In this document: positions 46,256 to 57,675 of the stretch, one piece after another
How positions within the stretch are numbered: position 1 is the stretch's first letter
How the letters are laid out: each line of letters begins with the position of its first letter
Source: Yersinia entomophaga
Lineage (GTDB): Bacteria; Pseudomonadota; Gammaproteobacteria; Enterobacterales; Enterobacteriaceae
Direction of reading: 5' to 3'
NCBI RefSeq assembly: GCF_001656035.1
Contig: NZ_CP010029.1
Span: 3,656,074 to 3,720,073 of the forward strand
Length of the DNA stretch: 64,000 nt
The notes under the pieces: model-generated
What the model saw: the letters and a program-made list of their open reading frames with translations, nothing else
Database searches by the model: none
Told to the model about the DNA's origin: nothing
Translations under genes and position numbers: made by a program

Positions 46256-48982
46256 ATGGCTACGATTCATGTAGACGGCAAAGAATATGATGTAAACGGG
46301 GCCGACAACCTGTTACAAGCCTGTCTCTCCCTGGGACTCGATATTCCTTATTTTTGCTGGCATCCGGCGCTGGGAAGCGTCGGCGCTTGCCGCCAATGTG
46401 CGGTAAAGCAATACCAAAACGCCGATGACACCCGTGGGCGTTTGGTTATGTCCTGTATGACCCCGGCCACCGATGGCACCTTTATTTCCATCGATGACGG
46501 CGAAGCAAAGCAGTTCCGCGAAAGCGTGGTTGAATGGTTAATGACTAACCATCCACACGATTGTCCGGTCTGTGAAGAAGGCGGTAACTGTCACCTGCAA
46601 GATATGACGGTGATGACCGGCCACAGCTTCCGTAAGTACCGTTTCAGTAAACGTACTCATCAGAATCAGGATCTCGGCCCGTTCATTTCCCACGAAATGA
46701 ACCGCTGTATCGCCTGTTACCGCTGTGTGCGTTACTACAAAGACTATGCAGACGGCACTGATTTCGGCGTATATGGCGCGCATGACAACGTATATTTCGG
46801 TCGTACCGAAAGCGGCACCTTAGAAAGTGAGTTCTCCGGTAATCTGGTAGAAGTTTGCCCGACCGGCGTATTCACCGATAAAACCCACTCCGAGCGTTAT
46901 AACCGGAAGTGGGATATGCAGTTTGCCCCAAGCATCTGCCAGCAGTGCAGCGTCGGTTGTAACACCAGCCCAGGCGAGCGCTATGGCGAACTGCGTCGTA
47001 TCGAAAACCGCTATAACGGCAGCGTAAACCACTACTTTATGTGTGACCGTGGCCGCTTTGGTTATGGCTACGTCAACCTGAAAGATCGTCCGCGTCAGCC
47101 GCAGCAACGCCGTGGCAACGATTGGATCGCTCTCAACGCCGAACAGGCCATGCAGGGGGCGGCAGATATCCTGCGTCAGGCGAAGAAAACCATCGGTATC
47201 GGTTCCCCTCGCGCCAGTCTGGAAAGCAACTTTGCGCTGCGTGAACTGGTGGGGGCAGAAAACTATTACACCGGCATCGCCGCGGGCGAGCAACAGCGTC
47301 TGCAATTGATGCTGAAAGTGCTGACTGAGGGCGGCATCCACACTCCGGCGCTGCGTGAAATTGAAAGCTATGATGCGGTACTGGTTCTGGGTGAAGATTT
47401 GACCCAAACCGGCGCGCGCATTGCGCTGTCTGTGCGTCAGGCTGTGAAAGGCAAAGCCCGTGAAATGGCCGCTGCGCAAAAAGTTGCCGATTGGCAAATC
47501 GCCGCGATCATGAACATTGGCCAGCATGCCAAACATCCGCTGTTTATCACTAACGTTGATAACACCCGTATGGATGATATCGCTGCCTGGAACTACCGTG
47601 CGCCAGTGGACGATCAGGCACGTTTGGGCTTTGCTATTGCCCACGCGCTGGACGAGTCCGCGCCGGCAGTGGAAGACCTGTCAAAAGATCTGAAAGGTAA
47701 AGTGGATATCATCGTGCAGGCATTGGCCGGCGCGAGAAAACCGCTGATTATTACCGGTAGCAGCGCGGGTAGCGATGCAATCATCGAAGCGGCAGCCAAC
47801 ATCGCCAAGGCGCTGAAAGGCCGAGGATCTGACGTAGGCATTACCTTCGTCGCGGCAGCAGCTAATAGCATGGGGCTGGCGATGGTCGGCGGCGGTTCGC
47901 TGGATCAGGCGTTGGCTCAGTTAGCCAGCGGCGAAGCTGATACCGCAATCGTGATGGAAAACGATCTTTATCGTCATGCGGCGGCGGATCAGGTTGACGC
48001 GGCGTTAGCCAAAGCGGAAAACCTGATCGTGTTGGATCATCAGCGCACCACTATTATGGATAAAGCCAGTTTGATTCTGTCTGCGGCCAGCTTTGCTGAA
48101 AGCGATGGTACGCTGGTGAATCAGGAAGGTCGCGCGCAGCGTTTCTTCCAGGTTTACGATCCAAGCTACTACGACGAAAACGTGGTGATGTTGGAAAGCT
48201 GGCGTTGGCTGCATTCTCTACATTCGACCTACACTAGCCGCCACGTAGACTGGACTCAGCTGGATCACGTGATTCAGGCCTGTGTCAAAGCATTGCCGCA
48301 GTTGCAGGGTATCGTGGAAGCTGCGCCAGACGCGACTTTCCGTATCCGCGGTCAGAAACTGGCGCGTTCACCGCACCGTTACAGTGGCCGTACTGCGATG
48401 CGCGCCAACATCAGCGTGCACGAACCGCGTCAACCGCAAGACATCGATACGCCGTTTGCCTTCTCAATGGAAGGGAACAACAGTCCATTGGCCGATCGTC
48501 AGCAAATTCCGTTTGCCTGGGCGCCAGGTTGGAACTCACCGCAGGCGTGGAATAAATTCCAGGCTGAAGTGGGTGGAAAACTGCGCTTTGGCGATCCGGG
48601 CGTGCGCCTGATCGAAGCTGGGGAGGGCAGCCTGGCTTACTTCACCGGCGTACCGGCAGCCTTTGCGGCAAATACCGACGGCTGGCGTGTGGCACCTTAC
48701 TACCATCTGTTCGGTAGCGAAGAAATGTCTCAGCGTTCAGCGGTGATTCAACAGCGTATGCCAGCGCCTTATGTGATGGTCAATCCATCCGACGCAGCGC
48801 AACTGGGGGTTAACCTCGGTATGTTGGTCGAGTTCAACTGTTCTGGTCAGACGCTGCGTCTGCCGGTGCGTTTGAGTGAAACTTTGGCTCAGGGTCAGGT
48901 CGGCTTGCCGCTTGGCTTACCGGGCATTCCACCTATATTGGTGGGTACCCGCGTTGAGAACCTGCGGGAGGCGGTGCTATGA
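46256..48982 (+). CDS. nuoG: NADH-quinone oxidoreductase subunit G
   Basis: This 908-residue subunit is the iron-sulfur chain of the hydrophilic arm. The N-terminal [2Fe-2S] site (CRQCAVK, MSC) is followed by a C-rich region [14 protein letters not shown], a CIACYRC...CPTG 4Fe-4S site, and the extra cluster N7 ligands CxxCxxxC-x27-C (CQQCSVGC ... C), which occur in E. coli-type NuoG. The molybdopterin-oxidoreductase-like domain makes up the remainder. It overlaps nuoH by 4 bp. Confidence 0.97.
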   Translation: MATIHVDGKEYDVNGADNLLQACLSLGLDIPYFCWHPALGSVGACRQCAVKQYQNADDTRGRLVMSCMTPATDGTFISIDDGEAKQFRESVVEWLMTNHPHDCPVCEEGGNCHLQDMTVMTGHSFRKYRFSKRTHQNQDLGPFISHEMNRCIACYRCVRYYKDYADGTDFGVYGAHDNVYFGRTESGTLESEFSGNLVEVCPTGVFTDKTHSERYNRKWDMQFAPSICQQCSVGCNTSPGERYGELRRIENRYNGSVNHYFMCDRGRFGYGYVNLKDRPRQPQQRRGNDWIALNAEQAMQGAADILRQAKKTIGIGSPRASLESNFALRELVGAENYYTGIAAGEQQRLQLMLKVLTEGGIHTPALREIESYDAVLVLGEDLTQTGARIALSVRQAVKGKAREMAAAQKVADWQIAAIMNIGQHAKHPLFITNVDNTRMDDIAAWNYRAPVDDQARLGFAIAHALDESAPAVEDLSKDLKGKVDIIVQALAGARKPLIITGSSAGSDAIIEAAANIAKALKGRGSDVGITFVAAAANSMGLAMVGGGSLDQALAQLASGEADTAIVMENDLYRHAAADQVDAALAKAENLIVLDHQRTTIMDKASLILSAASFAESDGTLVNQEGRAQRFFQVYDPSYYDENVVMLESWRWLHSLHSTYTSRHVDWTQLDHVIQACVKALPQLQGIVEAAPDATFRIRGQKLARSPHRYSGRTAMRANISVHEPRQPQDIDTPFAFSMEGNNSPLADRQQIPFAWAPGWNSPQAWNKFQAEVGGKLRFGDPGVRLIEAGEGSLAYFTGVPAAFAANTDGWRVAPYYHLFGSEEMSQRSAVIQQRMPAPYVMVNPSDAAQLGVNLGMLVEFNCSGQTLRLPVRLSETLAQGQVGLPLGLPGIPPILVGTRVENLREAVL

Positions 48983-49956
48983 GCTGGTTTACCCCTGAAT
49001 TGATCGAGATCCTGATCTCCGTCCTGAAAGCGGTAGTGATTCTGTTGGTGGTTGTCACCTGCGGCGCGTTTATGAGCTTCGGCGAGCGCCGCCTGCTGGG
49101 TCTGTTCCAGAACCGATACGGACCAAACCGTGTCGGTTGGGGCGGCTCACTGCAGCTGGTGGCCGACATGATCAAAATGTTCTTCAAAGAAGACTGGGTA
49201 CCGCGCTTCGCAGACCGGGTAATTTTTACTCTGGCACCGGTTATCGCCTTTACCTCGTTGCTACTGTCTTTCGCTATCGTCCCGGTCAGTCCGACCTGGG
49301 CGGTTGCGGACCTCAACATCGGCATTCTGTTTTTCCTGATGATGGCCGGTCTGGCGGTGTACGCGGTACTGTTCGCCGGCTGGTCCAGTAATAACAAATA
49401 TTCTCTGTTAGGGGCGATGCGTGCGTCAGCACAAACCCTGAGCTACGAAGTGTTCCTCGGCTTATCGCTGATGGGCGTGGTAGCGCAGGCAGGCTCGTTC
49501 AATATGCAGGATATTGTTAACTCTCAGGAACACGTCTGGAACGTTATCCCGCAGTTCTTTGGCTTCGTGACCTTTGCCATTGCGGGCGTTGCGGTTTGTC
49601 ACCGTCATCCCTTTGACCAACCGGAAGCGGAACAAGAGCTGGCCGATGGTTACCACATTGAATATTCCGGTATGAAGTTCGGTTTGTTCTTCGTTGGCGA
49701 ATACATCGGTATCGTGACCGTCTCTGCACTGATAGTCACCTTGTTCTTCGGTGGCTGGCAAGGCCCGTTCCTGCCGCCATTTATCTGGTTTGCGCTGAAA
49801 ACGGCTTTCTTCATGGTGATGTTCATTCTGATCCGTGCATCTTTGCCGCGCCCACGTTATGACCAAGTGATGTCATTCGGCTGGAAAATTTGCCTGCCGT
49901 TGACTCTGCTGAATCTGCTGGCGACTGCCGCGGTCATTTTGTACAACGCTCAATAA
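48979..49956 (+). CDS. nuoH: NADH-quinone oxidoreductase subunit H
   Basis: This 325-residue, eight-helix membrane subunit forms part of the quinone tunnel. It has conserved [21 protein letters not shown] and the charged [14 protein letters not shown] loop. The start overlaps the nuoG stop. Confidence 0.97.
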   Translation: MSWFTPELIEILISVLKAVVILLVVVTCGAFMSFGERRLLGLFQNRYGPNRVGWGGSLQLVADMIKMFFKEDWVPRFADRVIFTLAPVIAFTSLLLSFAIVPVSPTWAVADLNIGILFFLMMAGLAVYAVLFAGWSSNNKYSLLGAMRASAQTLSYEVFLGLSLMGVVAQAGSFNMQDIVNSQEHVWNVIPQFFGFVTFAIAGVAVCHRHPFDQPEAEQELADGYHIEYSGMKFGLFFVGEYIGIVTVSALIVTLFFGGWQGPFLPPFIWFALKTAFFMVMFILIRASLPRPRYDQVMSFGWKICLPLTLLNLLATAAVILYNAQ

Positions 49957-49970
49957 GGGGTGAATGAACC

Positions 49971-50513
49971 ATGACGTTGAAAGAGTTAGTGGTTGGTTTC
50001 GGCACCCAAGTGCGCAGCCTGTGGATGATTGGCCTTCATGCCTTCCACAAGCGTGAAACCCAAATGTATCCGGAAGAGCCGGTTTACCTGCCGCCGCGCT
50101 ACCGTGGCCGTATCGTGCTAACCCGCGATCCGGACGGCGAAGAGCGCTGCGTAGCCTGTAATCTGTGCGCCGTGGCTTGCCCGGTGGGCTGTATCTCTCT
50201 GCAAAAAGCTGAGCAGAAAGATGGTCGCTGGTATCCGGAATTCTTCCGTATCAACTTCTCCCGCTGCATTTTCTGCGGCCTGTGTGAAGAAGCTTGCCCA
50301 ACGACCGCTATCCAGCTCACGCCGGATTTCGAAATGGGTGAGTTTAAACGGCAGGATTTGGTCTACGAAAAAGAAGATTTGTTGATCTCGGGTCCGGGTA
50401 AATATCCGGAATATAACTTCTACCGGATGGCCGGTATGGCGATTGACGGCAAGCAGAAAGGCGAAGCCGAAAATGAAGCCAAACCGATCGACGTTAAAGG
50501 TCTGATGCCTTAA
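49971..50513 (+). CDS. nuoI: NADH-quinone oxidoreductase subunit I (clusters N6a/N6b)
   Basis: This 180-residue ferredoxin-like subunit has two [4Fe-4S] sites: C60, C63, C66, C70 ([15 protein letters not shown]) and C99, C102, C105, C109 ([14 protein letters not shown]), at the same numbers as in E. coli. Confidence 0.97.
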   Translation: MTLKELVVGFGTQVRSLWMIGLHAFHKRETQMYPEEPVYLPPRYRGRIVLTRDPDGEERCVACNLCAVACPVGCISLQKAEQKDGRWYPEFFRINFSRCIFCGLCEEACPTTAIQLTPDFEMGEFKRQDLVYEKEDLLISGPGKYPEYNFYRMAGMAIDGKQKGEAENEAKPIDVKGLMP

Positions 50514-50527
50514 AGGAGCCGTTGATC

Positions 50528-51073
50528 ATGGAATTTGCATTTTATATAGCAGCATTGGTAGCGGTAGTGGCGACAATTCGCGTCATTACCCATACCAACC
50601 CGGTACACGCCTTGTTGTACCTGATTATCTCTCTACTGGCGATTTCCGCTGTGTTCTTCTCACTGGGCGCGTATTTCGCCGGTGCGTTGGAGATCATCGT
50701 GTACGCCGGTGCCATTATGGTGCTGTTCGTCTTCGTGGTGATGATGCTGAACCTGGGCAACGTCGATGCGCAAGAACGTGCTTGGCTGAAACCGAGCGTC
50801 TGGATTGGCCCCGGTTTGCTGGCGCTGGTGCTGTTATCGGTACTGATTTATGCCATCAGCAGCGTATCCGATCAGGGTATCAGCGGCGAGATGGTTGACG
50901 CAAAAGCCGTAGGTATCAGCCTGTTTGGTCCGTACGTATTGGCGGTTGAGCTGGCTTCAATGCTGTTGCTGGCGGGTCTGGTTGTTGCGTTCCACATTGG
51001 CCGGGAACATAAACCCGGTGATGTGCTGAGCAGCGGCGATTCAGCGAAAAGAAAAACGGAGGAACAAGCATGA
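50528..51073 (+). CDS. nuoJ: NADH-quinone oxidoreductase subunit J
   Basis: This membrane subunit has about 181 residues from [10 protein letters not shown] (50528), preceded by AAAGGAG; a TTG at 50522 would add two residues. It has five helices and the [31 protein letters not shown] block containing the conserved helix kink. It overlaps nuoK by 4 bp. Confidence 0.96.
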   Translation: MEFAFYIAALVAVVATIRVITHTNPVHALLYLIISLLAISAVFFSLGAYFAGALEIIVYAGAIMVLFVFVVMMLNLGNVDAQERAWLKPSVWIGPGLLALVLLSVLIYAISSVSDQGISGEMVDAKAVGISLFGPYVLAVELASMLLLAGLVVAFHIGREHKPGDVLSSGDSAKRKTEEQA

Positions 51074-51372
51074 TCCCTCTACAACATGGCCTTATTCTGG
51101 CGGCCATTCTGTTTGTGCTAGGGCTGTCTGGGTTGCTGATACGCCGCAACCTACTGTTTATGTTGATCAGTTTGGAAGTGATGATCAACGCGGCGGCGTT
51201 GGCCTTTGTGGTCGCGGGCAGTTATTGGGGTCAGGCTGACGGACAGGTGATGTATATCCTGGCGATTACGCTGGCAGCGGCGGAGGCCAGTATTGGCCTG
51301 GCATTGCTGCTTCAGCTGTATCGTCGCCGTCATACTCTGGATATTGATACAGTCAGTGAGATGCGCGGATGA
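51070..51372 (+). CDS. nuoK: NADH-quinone oxidoreductase subunit K
   Basis: This 100-residue, three-helix membrane subunit has the two buried glutamates of the proton path, E36 (SLEVMINAA) and E72. It overlaps nuoJ and nuoL by 4 bp each. Confidence 0.97.
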   Translation: MIPLQHGLILAAILFVLGLSGLLIRRNLLFMLISLEVMINAAALAFVVAGSYWGQADGQVMYILAITLAAAEASIGLALLLQLYRRRHTLDIDTVSEMRG

Positions 51373-53213
51373 ACCTATTATATTTAACAATTCTGCTGCC
51401 ACTGCTTGGTTTTCTGCTGTTGGCATTCTCCCGCGGTCGCTGGTCGGAAAATACTTCCGCCACCGTCGGAGTCGGCTCCATTGGTCTGGCTGCGCTGGTT
51501 ACCGCTTACGTTGCGGTTGATTTCCTCAGCCAGAAAGCCACGGGCGTTCAGGTGTTTAACCAAACCCTGTGGAACTGGATGTCCGTTGGCGACTTCAGTA
51601 TTCCATTGACCCTGACGCTGGACGGCCTGTCGCTGACCATGCTGTCGGTAGTGACCGGCGTGGGCTTCTTCATCCATATGTATGCCTCTTGGTATATGCG
51701 TGGGGAAGAAGGCTATTCCCGCTTCTTCGCTTATACCAACCTGTTTATCGCCAGTATGGTGGTCTTGGTATTGGCGGATAACCTGCTGCTGATGTATCTC
51801 GGCTGGGAAGGCGTGGGTCTGTGCAGTTACCTGCTGATCGGTTTCTACTACACCAATCCGGCGAATGGCGCGGCGGCCATGAAAGCCTTTATCGTGACTC
51901 GCGTAGGTGACGTATTCTTGGCTTTTGCGCTGTTCATCCTCTACAACGAATTGGGTACGCTGAATATTCGCGAACTGATGGTACTGGCACCGCAGCAGTT
52001 GGAAATGGGCTCCACCGCCATTACCTGGGCGACCTTGATGCTATTGGGCGGTGCAGTAGGTAAATCGGCGCAGTTGCCGTTGCAAACCTGGCTGGCCGAT
52101 GCGATGGCAGGCCCGACGCCGGTTTCCGCGCTGATCCATGCGGCGACCATGGTTACCGCCGGTGTGTATCTGATTGCTCGTACTCACGGTCTGTTCCTGA
52201 TGGCGCCGGACGTTCTGCATCTGGTGGGAATTATCGGTGCGGTTACGCTGGTACTGGCGGGCTTTGCGGCGCTGGTGCAAACCGACATCAAACGGGTTCT
52301 GGCTTATTCGACCATGAGCCAGATCGGTTACATGTTCCTGGCGCTGGGCGTTCAGGCGTGGGATGCAGCCATTTTCCACCTGATGACTCACGCCTTCTTC
52401 AAAGCCTTGCTGTTCCTCTCCTCCGGTTCAGTGATTCTGGCTTGTCACCACGAGCAAAATATCTTCAAAATGGGGGGGCTGCGTAAAAAAATCCCTCTGG
52501 TTTATATCTGCTTCTTGGTGGGCGGCGCGGCGCTGGCAGCATTGCCAATCGTCACCGCGGGCTTCTACAGTAAAGACGAAATCCTCTGGGGCGCACTGGC
52601 TACCGGCCATATCAACCTGATGGTTGCCGGTCTGGTGGGGGCGTTCCTGACGGCGCTGTATACCTTCCGCATGATCTTTATCGTGTTCCACGGCGAGGAA
52701 AAAACCAAAGCCCATCCGGTTACAGGTATGACTCATAACCTGCCATTGCTGGTGCTGCTGGTGCTGTCTACCTTTGTCGGCGCGTTGATCACACCACCGT
52801 TGGCGGGCGTATTGCCAGAACTTCATTTAGGTGAAGAAGGCAAAATGCCGCTGGAGATCTTCTCCGGGGTGATTGTGGTGATCGGTATTCTGCTGGCTGC
52901 GGCACTGTATCTGGGCAAACGTCAGTGGGTGAACAGCATCGGGCAAAGCGCGATTGGCCGTTTCTTCACCGTCTGGTGGTTCCACGCATGGGGCTTCGAT
53001 TGGTTGTATCACAACCTGTTTGTAAAACCTTATCTGTGGATTGCACGCTTGCTACAGCGCGATCCGCTGAACTCACTGATGAATACGCCGGCATGGATTG
53101 CACGCTTGGGTAATCGCGGTTTGACGTTCAGTGAGAATGGTCAGGTGCGTTGGTACGTTGCCTCAATGGGTCTGGGTGCAGTTGTCATACTGGCTCTGTT
53201 GCTTTTCGTTTAG
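51369..53213 (+). CDS. nuoL: NADH-quinone oxidoreductase subunit L (antiporter-like)
   Basis: This 614-residue subunit is the distal antiporter-like pump, with about 16 helices and the long lateral helix at its C-terminal end. It carries [17 protein letters not shown] and [27 protein letters not shown], which hold key Glu, Lys and His residues. Confidence 0.97.
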   Translation: MNLLYLTILLPLLGFLLLAFSRGRWSENTSATVGVGSIGLAALVTAYVAVDFLSQKATGVQVFNQTLWNWMSVGDFSIPLTLTLDGLSLTMLSVVTGVGFFIHMYASWYMRGEEGYSRFFAYTNLFIASMVVLVLADNLLLMYLGWEGVGLCSYLLIGFYYTNPANGAAAMKAFIVTRVGDVFLAFALFILYNELGTLNIRELMVLAPQQLEMGSTAITWATLMLLGGAVGKSAQLPLQTWLADAMAGPTPVSALIHAATMVTAGVYLIARTHGLFLMAPDVLHLVGIIGAVTLVLAGFAALVQTDIKRVLAYSTMSQIGYMFLALGVQAWDAAIFHLMTHAFFKALLFLSSGSVILACHHEQNIFKMGGLRKKIPLVYICFLVGGAALAALPIVTAGFYSKDEILWGALATGHINLMVAGLVGAFLTALYTFRMIFIVFHGEEKTKAHPVTGMTHNLPLLVLLVLSTFVGALITPPLAGVLPELHLGEEGKMPLEIFSGVIVVIGILLAAALYLGKRQWVNSIGQSAIGRFFTVWWFHAWGFDWLYHNLFVKPYLWIARLLQRDPLNSLMNTPAWIARLGNRGLTFSENGQVRWYVASMGLGAVVILALLLFV

Positions 53214-53252
53214 AAGCCTGAATAGGCTCTTTAATTAGGGACACAAAACGCC

Positions 53253-54791
53253 ATGCTATTACCTTGGCTAATTCTTATCCCCTTTATCGGCGGTCTGCTG
53301 TGCTGGCAGTTTGAACGCTTCGGTACCAAGGTACCGCGCTGGATAGCGTTAATCGCGATGGGGCTGACGTTGGTACTTTCCCTGCAACTGTGGTTGCAGG
53401 GCGGCTATTCACTGACTAATCCGGCGGGCATTCCGCAGTGGCAGTCGGAGTTCTCCTTGCCGTGGATTCCACGCTTTGGCATTGAGTTCCATCTGGCACT
53501 GGACGGTCTGTCACTGCTGATGGTGGTGCTGACCGGCCTGCTGGGCGTACTGGCGATTCTTTGTTCGTGGCGTGAAATTCAGCGCTATCAGGGTTTCTTC
53601 CACCTGAACCTGCTATGGATTCTGGGTGGCGTCATCGGCGTGTTCCTCGCCATCGACATGTTCCTGTTCTTCTTCTTCTGGGAAATGATGTTGGTGCCGA
53701 TGTACTTCCTGATTGCCTTGTGGGGTCACAAAGCGTCAGACGGTAAAACGCGTATCTCCGCCGCGACCAAGTTCTTCATTTATACCCAGGCCAGCGGCCT
53801 GATCATGTTGATTGCTATCCTGGGTCTGGTATTTGTGCATTACAAAGCCACCGGCGTCTGGACTTTCAACTATGAAAATCTACTGAAAACGCCGATGTCC
53901 CACGGTGTGGAATATCTGTTGATGCTCGGTTTCTTCATCGCTTTCGCGGTGAAAATGCCGGTGGTGCCGCTGCACGGCTGGTTGCCGGATGCGCACAGTC
54001 AGGCTCCAACCGCGGGTTCGGTGGATTTGGCCGGGATTCTGTTGAAAACCGCTGCTTACGGTTTGCTGCGCTTTAGCCTGCCGCTGTTCCCGAATGCTTC
54101 CCACGAGTTTGCGCCTATCGCTATGTGGCTGGGTGTTATTGGTATCTTCTACGGTGCGTGGATGGCGTTCTGCCAGACCGATATCAAACGTTTAATCGCT
54201 TACACCAGCGTGTCCCACATGGGCTTTGTATTGATTGCCATCTACACCGGCAGCCAGTTGGCTTATCAGGGCGCAGTGATTCAGATGATTGCCCACGGCT
54301 TGTCAGCCGCGGGTATGTTCATCATCTGTGGTCAATTATACGAACGTCTGCATACCCGCGATATGCGTCAGATGGGCGGCCTGTGGGGACGGATTAAGTA
54401 CCTACCAGCGCTTTCCCTGTTCTTCGCGGTTGCGACGCTGGGGATGCCTGGCACCGGTAATTTCGTCGGCGAATTTATGATTTTGTTTGGCAGCTTCCAG
54501 GTCGTACCGGTGATTACTATCATCTCTACCTTTGGGCTGGTGTTTGCGTCGATTTATTCATTAATCATGATGCAGCGCGCTTACTATGGTGCGCCGAAAT
54601 CGGAAGAAGCCTTGCCGGGTATGAGCCTGCGAGAACTGTCGATCGTGTTGCTGCTGGTGGTATTACTGGTGTTGTTGGGCCTTTACCCGCAACCGATTCT
54701 GGATACCTCTCATGCGGCGATGAGCAATGTACAGCAGTGGTTTAACGCTTCATCACCACTAGTTTCACCAAACATAACAACAAGGCCGTAA
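53253..54791 (+). CDS. nuoM: NADH-quinone oxidoreductase subunit M (antiporter-like)
   Basis: This 512-residue membrane subunit has fourteen predicted helices. The proton-channel segments FFFWEMMLVPMYFLIALWG and VPLHGWLPDAHSQAPTAGSV are conserved. It starts 39 bp after nuoL. Confidence 0.97.
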   Translation: MLLPWLILIPFIGGLLCWQFERFGTKVPRWIALIAMGLTLVLSLQLWLQGGYSLTNPAGIPQWQSEFSLPWIPRFGIEFHLALDGLSLLMVVLTGLLGVLAILCSWREIQRYQGFFHLNLLWILGGVIGVFLAIDMFLFFFFWEMMLVPMYFLIALWGHKASDGKTRISAATKFFIYTQASGLIMLIAILGLVFVHYKATGVWTFNYENLLKTPMSHGVEYLLMLGFFIAFAVKMPVVPLHGWLPDAHSQAPTAGSVDLAGILLKTAAYGLLRFSLPLFPNASHEFAPIAMWLGVIGIFYGAWMAFCQTDIKRLIAYTSVSHMGFVLIAIYTGSQLAYQGAVIQMIAHGLSAAGMFIICGQLYERLHTRDMRQMGGLWGRIKYLPALSLFFAVATLGMPGTGNFVGEFMILFGSFQVVPVITIISTFGLVFASIYSLIMMQRAYYGAPKSEEALPGMSLRELSIVLLLVVLLVLLGLYPQPILDTSHAAMSNVQQWFNASSPLVSPNITTRP

Positions 54792-54797
54792 TTCGCC

Positions 54798-56255
54798 ATG
54801 ACAATAACTCCTCAACAACTGATCGCAATGCTACCGCTGTTGATCGTCGGATTGACGGTGGTGGTTGTGATGCTGTCCATTGCGTGGCGACGCGATCATT
54901 TCCTGAACGCCACCCTGACGGTTATCGGGCTTAACCTGGCGCTGCTGTCTCTGTATTTCGTCGGGCAAGTCGAGCCAATGGATGTCACGCCGCTGATGCG
55001 GGTTGACGGCTACGCGATGTTCTATACCGGGCTGGTGATTATCGCCAGTCTGGCCACGGCGACCTTTGCCTATCCGTGGTTGGCAGGGTATCCGGATAAC
55101 CGCGAAGAATTCTACCTACTGGTGCTGATTGCCACCTTGGGCGGCATTCTGTTAGCCAGTGCCAATCATTTGGCTTCGCTGTTCCTGGGTATCGAACTGG
55201 TTTCTCTGCCGCTGTTTGGTCTGATTGGCTATGCCTATCGCCAGAAGCGTTCACTGGAAGCCAGTATTAAGTATATGTTGCTGTCTGCGGCCGCATCGTC
55301 CTTCCTACTGTTCGGTATGGCGCTGTTGTATGCGGAATCCGGTAGCCTGTCCTTCGCCGGTCTGGGTAAAAGCCTGAGCGATTCTGTTATCCATCAACCG
55401 CTGATTCTGGCCGGTTTGGGGATGATGATCGTCGGTCTGGGCTTCAAACTGTCGCTGGTTCCTTTCCAGCTGTGGACGCCAGATGTGTATCAGGGGGCGC
55501 CTGCGCCGGTTTCCACCTTCTTGGCTACTGCCAGTAAGATCGCCATCTTCGCCGTAGTGATGCGTCTGTTTATGTATGCTCCAGCGGCGGACAGCGAAGT
55601 GGTTCGTCTGGTACTCTCGATCATCGCCGTTGCCTCTATTCTGTTTGGTAACCTGATGGCGATCAGCCAGAGCAATATCAAACGTCTGTTGGGTTACTCT
55701 TCCATTGCGCACCTCGGTTACTTGCTGATTGCGTTGGTGGCGGTGCAGACTCATCAGTTGGCGCTGGAAACCGTCGGTGTTTACATGGCCGGTTACCTGT
55801 TCAGCAGTCTGGGCGCTTTCGGCGTCGTTAGCCTGATGTCCAGCCCGTATAAAGGGCCGGATGCGGAATCCCTGTTCTCTTATCGCGGTCTGTTCTGGCA
55901 TAAACCGATTCTGTCTGCGGTAATGACGGTGATGATGCTGTCTCTGGCCGGTATCCCGATGACGCTGGGCTTTATTGGTAAGTTCTTCGTTATTGCGATG
56001 GGCGTTAGCGCTAACCTGTGGTGGCTGACCGGTGCTGTAGTACTGGGGAGCGCCATTGGCCTTTATTACTACCTACGCGTCACCGTGAGCCTGTTCCTCA
56101 GCCCACCGGAGAAACTGGTGCGCGATACTCCAAGCAACTGGGCCTTAACTGCCGGTGGCGTTGTGGTGTTGATTTCTGCGATTCTGGTACTGTTCCTCGG
56201 TATCTACCCGCAGCCGTTGATTACGCTGGTACAAATGGCTCAGCCGATGTTCTGA
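54798..56255 (+). CDS. nuoN: NADH-quinone oxidoreductase subunit N (antiporter-like)
   Basis: This 485-residue membrane subunit has the conserved [39 protein letters not shown] and [16 protein letters not shown] segments. It is the last gene of the operon, starting 6 bp after nuoM and followed by a strong terminator. Confidence 0.97.
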   Translation: MTITPQQLIAMLPLLIVGLTVVVVMLSIAWRRDHFLNATLTVIGLNLALLSLYFVGQVEPMDVTPLMRVDGYAMFYTGLVIIASLATATFAYPWLAGYPDNREEFYLLVLIATLGGILLASANHLASLFLGIELVSLPLFGLIGYAYRQKRSLEASIKYMLLSAAASSFLLFGMALLYAESGSLSFAGLGKSLSDSVIHQPLILAGLGMMIVGLGFKLSLVPFQLWTPDVYQGAPAPVSTFLATASKIAIFAVVMRLFMYAPAADSEVVRLVLSIIAVASILFGNLMAISQSNIKRLLGYSSIAHLGYLLIALVAVQTHQLALETVGVYMAGYLFSSLGAFGVVSLMSSPYKGPDAESLFSYRGLFWHKPILSAVMTVMMLSLAGIPMTLGFIGKFFVIAMGVSANLWWLTGAVVLGSAIGLYYYLRVTVSLFLSPPEKLVRDTPSNWALTAGGVVVLISAILVLFLGIYPQPLITLVQMAQPMF

Positions 56256-56298
56256 GTCCGGCAATAATCCGCCAAACGGTGGGTTAACATGCTGAGAT

Positions 56299-56335
56299 AA
56301 AACCCCTTGCCGAATTTCTGGCAAGGGGTTTTGCT
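56299..56335 (+). terminator. Terminator of the nuo operon
   Basis: AAAACCCCTTGCC (56299-56311) and GGCAAGGGGTTTT (56320-56332) form a 13-bp perfect stem with a T-run, about 45 bp after nuoN. Confidence 0.92.
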
Positions 56336-56340
56336 TTTTG

Positions 56341-56625
56341 GGGGGAATGTCTACATCTCGTCGATAAATTAAAACCTGATTGGGTTTTCCCGATGGCCGA
56401 AGGCTGAGAAATAACAGTCTCTTAATTTTTCTGTTTCAGAGAGTTGGCTGGCGGGTGTACGGCAGGTGCCCTGCCTCGAACGGAGTTTTCTGCTAGAGAA
56501 TTCAGGACAGAAGAGGGCACGCTAACCGATGCGGCCAAACCTAGGTACCGCCGAGATAAAATGACGTTAAATCATGTTTATTAATATTCTTATGCCAGAA
56601 TATGGTCGTATTTGATCAGCAATCT
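56341..56625. other. Gap between nuoN and the LysR gene
   Basis: No credible gene is present. A GGCAG/CTGCC hairpin lies near 56461-56475. The right end is AT-rich. I see nothing else to name. Confidence 0.4.
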
Positions 56626-57501
56626 TTATTTTTCGGATAAAGAATGGAATGTGTTTTCGAGGCTATTGATCACCGCACGCACGCGTGCTGCCCGTTGTAC
56701 GTCTGGATGTAAAACCAGCCAGATATCCACGGGATCCTGCCGTTCAGGCCAGATTCGTACCAGATCCTCATCGTTATCCGCCAGAAAACAGGAAAGCAGC
56801 GCAATGCCTAACCCTTTTTGCGTGGCGGAACGCAGTAATATTTGCGAGTTGCTTTGCAAGACGACATTGGGTTGAACCAGCGTTTCACCGCATAAACTTT
56901 GCCAGTGGCGAGGAACGTCTTGTTGAGGGAACAGCAAGAGATCGTGACCGCGAAAGTGTTCGCCGGGTCGAGGGACGCCTCGCACAGCAATATATTCATG
57001 GGCGGCATATAAACCCATATTGATCGTCGCCAGCCGCTTAATGATTAACTCATTATTTTCAGGTCTATCGCCGCGAATGGCCAGATCGGCGCCGTGATGC
57101 GCCATATTGGTGATGTTAATGCTGGTTGCGACGCTATAACTGATATCTGGATGCTGCTGACGTAGCAATTTCAACGCGGGAAGAACAAATACTTCGGCCA
57201 GCGTATCCGTGGTGACAAGAGAAACCGTGCCCTGTAACCGGTCGTCGCCGTTGGCCGCTTTACGATTAATCGCCTCTGCCGCCCTTTCCATAGCAACAGC
57301 ATCGGTTAGAAGCTGCTCACCCAATAAGCTAAGAGTGAAATGTTTTGGTGTGCGAATAAATAGCTTTGAATTTAAGGCATGTTCCAACGCTGAAATTCTA
57401 CGCCCGACGGTAGCCTGATCGACATGTAGCTCACGCGCTGCCTGGCGCAGAGTTCCGGCACGCGCCACGGCGAGAAAGAATCGTGCGTCATCCCAGTTCA
57501 T
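56626..57501 (-). CDS. LysR-family regulator, divergent from an MFS transporter
   Basis: This protein has 291 residues from the ATG at 57501 ([16 protein letters not shown]), preceded by AAAGGAAA. The helix-turn-helix is at about 15-35 ([26 protein letters not shown]) with a LysR substrate-binding domain behind it. The pattern fits the large group of orphan LysR regulators. The gene faces the MFS transporter across a 27-bp palindrome and probably controls it. Confidence 0.9.
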   Translation of the reverse strand: MNWDDARFFLAVARAGTLRQAARELHVDQATVGRRISALEHALNSKLFIRTPKHFTLSLLGEQLLTDAVAMERAAEAINRKAANGDDRLQGTVSLVTTDTLAEVFVLPALKLLRQQHPDISYSVATSINITNMAHHGADLAIRGDRPENNELIIKRLATINMGLYAAHEYIAVRGVPRPGEHFRGHDLLLFPQQDVPRHWQSLCGETLVQPNVVLQSNSQILLRSATQKGLGIALLSCFLADNDEDLVRIWPERQDPVDIWLVLHPDVQRAARVRAVINSLENTFHSLSEK

Positions 57502-57549
57502 CAACTTTTCCTTTCGGTATCAGTTCGTTTATGCCTGTAAGTTTAATGT

Positions 57550-57576
57550 ATAAATGCATCAAGATGATGCATTTAT
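57550..57576. promoter_or_regulatory. 27-bp palindromic operator between the LysR and MFS genes
   Basis: ATAAATGCATC (57550-57560) and GATGCATTTAT (57566-57576) are perfect inverted copies separated by AAGAT. A third half-site GATGCAATTTT follows at 57586. LysR proteins bind T-N11-A-type palindromes in such divergent gaps, so this is the likely binding site. Confidence 0.75.
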
Positions 57577-57675
57577 GTCTGTTTTGATGCAATTTTGCAG
57601 GCGTATAATCCAGAGCTTCTTTTGTTGTCTGTGACAAGGTATTCCCTTGTTGTTTCACCGTTTTAGGAGCCATTT

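Noticed and set aside
46820..47644. 274-codon - strand frame opposite nuoG
   Set aside because: Shadow of nuoG; no independent start signal.
55305..55901. 198-codon - strand frame opposite nuoN
   Set aside because: Shadow of nuoN; Gln/Arg-rich antisense composition.
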